The notes under the pieces are model-generated. The model was not told where the DNA came from and did no database searches. It saw only the letters and a program-made list of their open reading frames with translations. The position numbers and the translations under genes were made by a program. From the NCBI GenBank assembly GCA_903940125.1, contig CAJAJL010000077.1:1-64000 (forward strand): DNA of 64,000 nt. The letters run 5' to 3'. Positions 57,909 through 64,000 of this stretch are shown here, one piece after another. This DNA is from an uncultured Chlorobiaceae bacterium. Its GTDB lineage: Bacteria; Bacteroidota; Chlorobiia; Chlorobiales; Chlorobiaceae. Position 1 is the first letter of the stretch; every line of letters starts with the position of its first letter.

Positions 57909-58640
57909 ATGGCGGTAAATAAATCACAAGAGAGTGCCAAATCCCTTAACCAGACTAAATCCAGAGCCTCGATTCAGCGAATGTTTGACGAGGTTGCCCC
58001 AACCTATGATTTTTTAAATCATCTGCTGAGTCTGGGAATCGATAATTACTGGCGGGCAAAAGCAACAAGCAAGGCAAAAAAACTCCTTGAAAAAAATCCC
58101 GCGCCAAGGATTCTTGATGTCGCAACCGGCACCGGCGACCTGGCTGATTCTATGTCAAAAATATCAGGGGCAAAAGTTACAGCGCTTGACCTTTCACCTG
58201 AAATGCTTGCCATTGCTCGAAAAAAGTATCCTGATATCACTTTTTTGGAAGGATATGCTGAAAAGCTGCCGTTTAAGGATGCAAGTTTTGATGTTGTCAG
58301 TGCAGGGTTTGGAGTAAGAAATTTTGAAGACCTTGGCAAGGGAATGCGGGAATTCCATCGTGTTTTGAAGCCGGGCGGCTATGCGTTCATTATTGAACCG
58401 ATGATCCCGCGCAATGAAGTGATGAAAAAACTGTACCTGATCTATTTTAAAAAGGTACTGCCTAAAATCGCAGGATTGTTCAGCAAATCCAGTTTTGCCT
58501 ATGACTATCTGCCTCATTCTGTCGAGCAGTTTCCGCAGACCACCGCTTTTACCGCAATTCTGAAAAAAAACGGATTCCGAACCGCCGAGTTTTATCCGAT
58601 GACTTTTGAAACATCCATTCTTTACATTGCCGGCAAATAG
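57909..58640 (+). CDS. menG: demethylmenaquinone methyltransferase (UbiE/MenG family)
   Basis: The enzyme methylates demethylmenaquinone to menaquinone. I use the ATG at 57909 just after the hisI stop ([12 protein letters not shown], 243 residues); the track start at 57885 would overlap hisI by 23 bases. Motifs are [69 protein letters not shown] and [17 protein letters not shown]. Menaquinone is the quinone of green sulfur bacteria. No other men gene is in the window. Confidence 0.93.
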   Translation: MAVNKSQESAKSLNQTKSRASIQRMFDEVAPTYDFLNHLLSLGIDNYWRAKATSKAKKLLEKNPAPRILDVATGTGDLADSMSKISGAKVTALDLSPEMLAIARKKYPDITFLEGYAEKLPFKDASFDVVSAGFGVRNFEDLGKGMREFHRVLKPGGYAFIIEPMIPRNEVMKKLYLIYFKKVLPKIAGLFSKSSFAYDYLPHSVEQFPQTTAFTAILKKNGFRTAEFYPMTFETSILYIAGK

Positions 58641-58680
58641 CTCAGGTTCTCTTTTTCGTCTGAGCATACCGCCGGAATAA

Positions 58681-59064
58681 TTACATCTGGCGGTAGTGCT
58701 GATAAGCAAAGAGACGTCGAAGCAGGAATATTGTAACTGCATAAACGGTAATACCAACAACATCGGTAAGCAAGTCAGCCACTTCTGCAGAGCGATAAGG
58801 TAGAAAGGATTGAACGTACTCTATCAGAATCCCGTAACCAATCAGCACTATAATCTTGAGCACCCCGAAACGGCTCTTTGGAAAAGAGAAATCCAACAGA
58901 AACGCAAGTGTATAAAAAGCAAGGAAATGCAGAATTTTATCGCTGTTCGCAACAGGTACCGATATCCCGTTCCGAATCGTCGCCTGCCAGCTTATAAAGC
59001 ACAGAGTTACGACCAATAACAGTCGGGAGGAAATCGTCATCACATACTGTTTGTTGTCTTTCAC
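58681..59064 (-). CDS. VanZ-like family membrane protein
   Basis: This 127-residue protein has about four hydrophobic helices and the VanZ-like pattern VANSDKILHFLAFYTLAFLL followed by YVQSFLPYRSAEVADLLTDVVGI. The family is named after a teicoplanin resistance gene, but most members are uncharacterised. It is on the same strand as the LOG-family gene downstream; 16 bases separate the two genes. Confidence 0.86.
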   Translation of the reverse strand: MKDNKQYVMTISSRLLLVVTLCFISWQATIRNGISVPVANSDKILHFLAFYTLAFLLDFSFPKSRFGVLKIIVLIGYGILIEYVQSFLPYRSAEVADLLTDVVGITVYAVTIFLLRRLFAYQHYRQM

Positions 59065-59079
59065 GTGTAATGGGAAATA

Positions 59080-59718
59080 CTAAAGGTTACCGATGCGGTT
59101 GATTGATTCAAGTTCAGCGCGGTATTTTGCAAAATTACGGCAGGCATGTTCCTGCTTCAACCTGTCTGCATGAATTTTTTTTATAAGATCGACAACCTGT
59201 GACGACTCTGTGACATGGAATATCATGTGCATATCGCTTTTGTTGAAAAGCTTCCTCTCCATCACCTCATTTTCAAGCCATAATAGCAGATTGGTCCAGA
59301 TTTCACCATAGAGAATAATCGGTGTTTCGCAGATATGCTCCACCTGTACAAGCTGCCATGCATAAAAGAGTTCGAGCAGGGTTCCAATACCTCCGGGAGC
59401 CACAACCACTGCATCTGAGAGTGCCATGAACGTATCAAGCCTGTTACTGAAAAGGCTGAACTCCTGTTTGATATCAAGAAAATTGTTTGCGTTCTGCTCT
59501 CTGGGGAGTCTGATGTTCAGGCCGATGGAGCGGCTTGCAGAGTGAGCGCTTTTCGTCCCTGCATTAGCTGCCTGCATTAATCCAGGGCCACCACCTGTCA
59601 CAATATCAAAGCCCGATTCCGCCAGGCCTCTGGCTATTTCAAAAACATCCTTATAATCCTTATCACCTTCCTGAATTCTGGCTGATCCGAATATTGCCAC
59701 CCTGTAGTGAAGATCCAT
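59080..59718 (-). CDS. LOG/TIGR00730 family Rossmann-fold protein
   Basis: The start is placed at 59718 ([17 protein letters not shown], 212 residues) because AAGGAG lies just upstream and the track start lies inside ligA. It carries [20 protein letters not shown] and the phosphate-loop motif [18 protein letters not shown]. Members are cytokinin-type phosphoribohydrolases (LOG) or nucleotide 5'-monophosphate nucleosidases such as YgdH; the substrate is not certain here. Confidence 0.9.
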   Translation of the reverse strand: MDLHYRVAIFGSARIQEGDKDYKDVFEIARGLAESGFDIVTGGGPGLMQAANAGTKSAHSASRSIGLNIRLPREQNANNFLDIKQEFSLFSNRLDTFMALSDAVVVAPGGIGTLLELFYAWQLVQVEHICETPIILYGEIWTNLLLWLENEVMERKLFNKSDMHMIFHVTESSQVVDLIKKIHADRLKQEHACRNFAKYRAELESINRIGNL

Positions 59719-59761
59719 AAAGTCTCCTTGTGCATAATAGTGTTTTCTCTTTCCTTGCCCC

Positions 59762-61795
<2,034 letters not shown>

Positions 61796-61801
61796 CTAAG
61801 G

Positions 61802-63340
61802 TTATCTGACAGGTGAAAATGCCCAACCGGTAAGATTTTTCAGAAAGCCGAATGAGCCATGCATGCCAAGCTTTTCCCAAGTCGCCACCAGCACTCTGGG
61901 ATAGCGCCAGGCAAGTCGAAGCATCACCATCATCAAATCCTCAATCTTCATTTCATCGCGGAACATAGCCTGACGGTAGCGCTCGGGCAGTTCATCAAGA
62001 ACAATCATAACCTCGTTCATAAGATCGTTGACAAAGTTCGGCTCATCAGTCGCGGAGTTAAAGCACATATACTTCATCAAATTAGCCATCGAGGCCACAT
62101 TGGGTTCGTAGGCACTGATTTTTTCCAGATGCTTTTTAGAAAGGTTATTTTCGGTTATTGCATGGTCAAGATCTGCCGTTAAATGCGGAAGATTACGAAC
62201 CATGGAACCGAACCCGCAGAACGTCAGTGGAGAAGCAAGCGAAGCAGCGTCACCGAAAAGAATGATACGGTCATCGGCAATCTCGCGTGTACGGTTGAAC
62301 CCGTTATGAAAATACGCTGGAATAATGCCATAAACAGGGCGGTGAACAACAAACTCCTTACCGATTTTTTTATACTCGGGAAGTTTTTTGAAATAGGTAT
62401 CGAAAAGTCCGAGCAGGGACTTGTCGTTCGGTGAGTCCGCCTCATCATAAAAAAAGAGATAGCTGATATACTGCGACTCTTCGGCGGGAAATCCTTCCCA
62501 GATAAGCTGTCGTCCCTTTCCCGGAACCAAGTCGGCAGGTCCTATACTGGCGAGAATTTCACCGGTATCAAAATCAACATCTTCAAATCCGCTCGCTATT
62601 GTACCAACCGTGGGGCAGACATGTGTTTGAGGCACACCTTCGTTAAGCTGCATGGCTATGGGAGAGAGTATCCCCATGACATCGACAAGCACTTCAGCCT
62701 TGTAATAGAATGCCTTGCCTTTGCTATCCTCAACCTTGACAACAATATGGTCGTCAAACCGGTAACAGCAGGAAAAGGACCTCTCTGCAAGAATAGTGCT
62801 CCCTTGAACCAGCATAACCTTATCTTTTGCCATGCCAAGGAGCTTGTCGGCATTAACAGCGCAATCGAGTACATTTTTCATATAGAGCCTCTTCTGGCTG
62901 CCATCCGGCTTATAAAACTCAACCCATCCGGTCTTGTAGCGACGGACAATAACCGAATCAACTTCGTTCTCTGTAAACAAACCTATAGCTGAGAGTTTCA
63001 GAAGTTCCTGTCTTGAAATATTCCAGTCCCGGGTGGATTTAGCTGGTGTCTGGCGATCAAAAATCATAACCTTCCGGCCATACTTTTTTGCCATCACAGC
63101 TGCATGGAGCAGACTGAGGGTCCCGCCTGCATAAATCAAATCATACTCGCCGCTGATCACCGCATTTTTTGGCAGGTCACTTCCGGATAGAATTACTTGC
63201 CGAACTGGATGCTTCAACAGCTCCCAATAACTATCCACTGCTTTGATATGGAGAAGATGCTGCTCTCCATCCACAAGAGCTGAAAATGCTTTGTAAAGGT
63301 GAGGGTGAGTCTGCTTGATTTGTTTGAGTAACGATGACAT
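61802..63340 (-). CDS. cruA: lycopene cyclase, CruA type
   Basis: This 512-residue flavoprotein-type enzyme cyclises lycopene to gamma-carotene, a precursor of chlorobactene or isorenieratene. The family signature is visible in the dinucleotide-binding segment YDLIYAGGTLSLLHAAVMAK, MIFDRQTPAKSTRDWNISRQEL, and the distal ILFGDAASLASPLTFCGFGSM. CruB in brown-coloured species is a close paralogue and cannot be excluded. It is convergent with no neighbour; ligA lies 15 bases downstream. Confidence 0.78.
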   Translation of the reverse strand: MSSLLKQIKQTHPHLYKAFSALVDGEQHLLHIKAVDSYWELLKHPVRQVILSGSDLPKNAVISGEYDLIYAGGTLSLLHAAVMAKKYGRKVMIFDRQTPAKSTRDWNISRQELLKLSAIGLFTENEVDSVIVRRYKTGWVEFYKPDGSQKRLYMKNVLDCAVNADKLLGMAKDKVMLVQGSTILAERSFSCCYRFDDHIVVKVEDSKGKAFYYKAEVLVDVMGILSPIAMQLNEGVPQTHVCPTVGTIASGFEDVDFDTGEILASIGPADLVPGKGRQLIWEGFPAEESQYISYLFFYDEADSPNDKSLLGLFDTYFKKLPEYKKIGKEFVVHRPVYGIIPAYFHNGFNRTREIADDRIILFGDAASLASPLTFCGFGSMVRNLPHLTADLDHAITENNLSKKHLEKISAYEPNVASMANLMKYMCFNSATDEPNFVNDLMNEVMIVLDELPERYRQAMFRDEMKIEDLMMVMLRLAWRYPRVLVATWEKLGMHGSFGFLKNLTGWAFSPVR

Positions 63341-63385
63341 AGAAGAATATGGTAAAGGATATTAATGCTAATCGCGCATCCTGGT

Positions 63386-64000
63386 TTATGTGGTATATTC
63401 AGCCATCGATCGCAACAGCACATCACTTTCAATCATTCCATCAACAAGATTGATCCTCCGCCCTGCACGGTTTGCAAACTCCTCATCGTGAGTAACAACA
63501 ATAACAGTCTGATGCAGCTCCCTGTTGAGCCGGTCAAAAAGATTATAGACATTGTTCGCAGAACGGGAATCGAGATTGCCAGTCGGCTCATCCCCAAGGA
63601 GTACCTTCGGCTCGTTTGCCAAAGCACGGGCAATGGCCACACGCTGCTGCTGACCCCCGGAAAGCTGGCTTGGCTTGTTGGTGTACTTGTTCTGCATCTC
63701 TACCAGATCGAGCAGCATCTTTGCTCGATCCCTGATCTCCTTCCTGTTGCGCCTGCCATTGATCATCATGGGCATACTGACATTCTCGACAGCGTTAAAC
63801 TCCGGAAGTAAAAAATGAAACTGATAGATAAACCCTATCTTTTCATTCCGGATCTGGTTCATTTCTTTTTCACTCTTGTCGTTAATCGCCTCTCCATCGA
63901 GCCACACCTTCCCTGCAGTTGGCTTGTCAAGCCCTCCCATAATATAGAGTAGTGTTGATTTACCGGAACCGGAAGGGCCTGTAATCGCGACAAACTCTCC
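63386..64000 (-). CDS. ABC transporter ATPase, LolD-like (5' partial)
   Basis: The ORF track starts at 63940, but the frame stays open to the window edge and encodes the Walker A ([15 protein letters not shown]) there, so the gene begins outside. Visible are the Q loop in [13 protein letters not shown], the signature [16 protein letters not shown], Walker [13 protein letters not shown] and the H-loop VTHDEEFA. It resembles LolD/MacB-type ATPases for lipoprotein release or efflux. No permease partner is in view. Confidence 0.9.
   Translation of the reverse strand, partial: GEFVAITGPSGSGKSTLLYIMGGLDKPTAGKVWLDGEAINDKSEKEMNQIRNEKIGFIYQFHFLLPEFNAVENVSMPMMINGRRNRKEIRDRAKMLLDLVEMQNKYTNKPSQLSGGQQQRVAIARALANEPKVLLGDEPTGNLDSRSANNVYNLFDRLNRELHQTVIVVTHDEEFANRAGRRINLVDGMIESDVLLRSMAEYTT

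Overview
The window reads as chromosome of a green sulfur bacterium (Chlorobiaceae). I infer this from a CruA-type lycopene cyclase, pyruvate phosphate dikinase (used with the reductive TCA cycle), a carbamoyl-phosphate synthase large subunit split into separate genes, a paired NfnA/NfnB (SudB/SudA-like) flavoprotein set, menaquinone methyltransferase and a ferrochelatase of the group's divergent type. The species is not determined. No rRNA, tRNA or CRISPR array was found.

Bases 1 to about 4070 are an accessory scar. It holds the right end of an ISL3-like insertion sequence that cut a small gene, a tyrosine-recombinase remnant joined to a signal-peptide fragment, an intact ParE-type toxin-antitoxin pair, and a series of fragments that I interpret as a decayed diversity-generating retroelement (DGR). 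Those fragments are a C-terminal formylglycine-generating-enzyme-like (FGE/C-type lectin) target with a variable-repeat-like end, a hairpin, an accessory-gene N-terminus joined to a reverse-transcriptase-like C-terminus, and a template-repeat-like cassette with ten AAC codons. No intact reverse transcriptase is present. This is the most unusual part of the window.

From 4073 to 64000 the DNA is dense housekeeping. The layout is: ruvC-yebC; pheA-polA-M23 peptidase-DUF2795-BamA/TamA-like protein-rpe; trpC-carB(N-half); JAMM protein-purD; a lysophospholipid acyltransferase with lpxK; isochorismatase, methyltransferase and ABC permease; ppdK; a small unannotated four-cysteine protein resembling HiPIP; and uvrA. 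Bases 27.5 to 33.2 kb look more accessory: an MFS transporter, an orphan UpxY/NusG-like antiterminator, a B12-binding radical SAM protein, a methyltransferase and a haem-binding protein. Then follow an M50 protease-folP-smc-HAD-nusB-nth run, a pabB-pabC fusion with ppx, a phytol/dolichol-kinase-like gene with tsaC, a large helix-hairpin-helix outer membrane protein, rluB-scpB-hisA-hisH, nfnAB, NYN-S1, hemH and HlyD genes, hisI-menG, ligA, cruA and the start of a LolD-like ABC ATPase.

Besides the DGR scar, two results deserve follow-up. One is the 52-residue HiPIP-like gene missing from the ORF track. The other is a T10 tract directly after the apparent GTG start of the BamA/TamA-like gene; it puts the signal peptide out of frame by one base, which implies phase variation, a mutation or a sequencing error.
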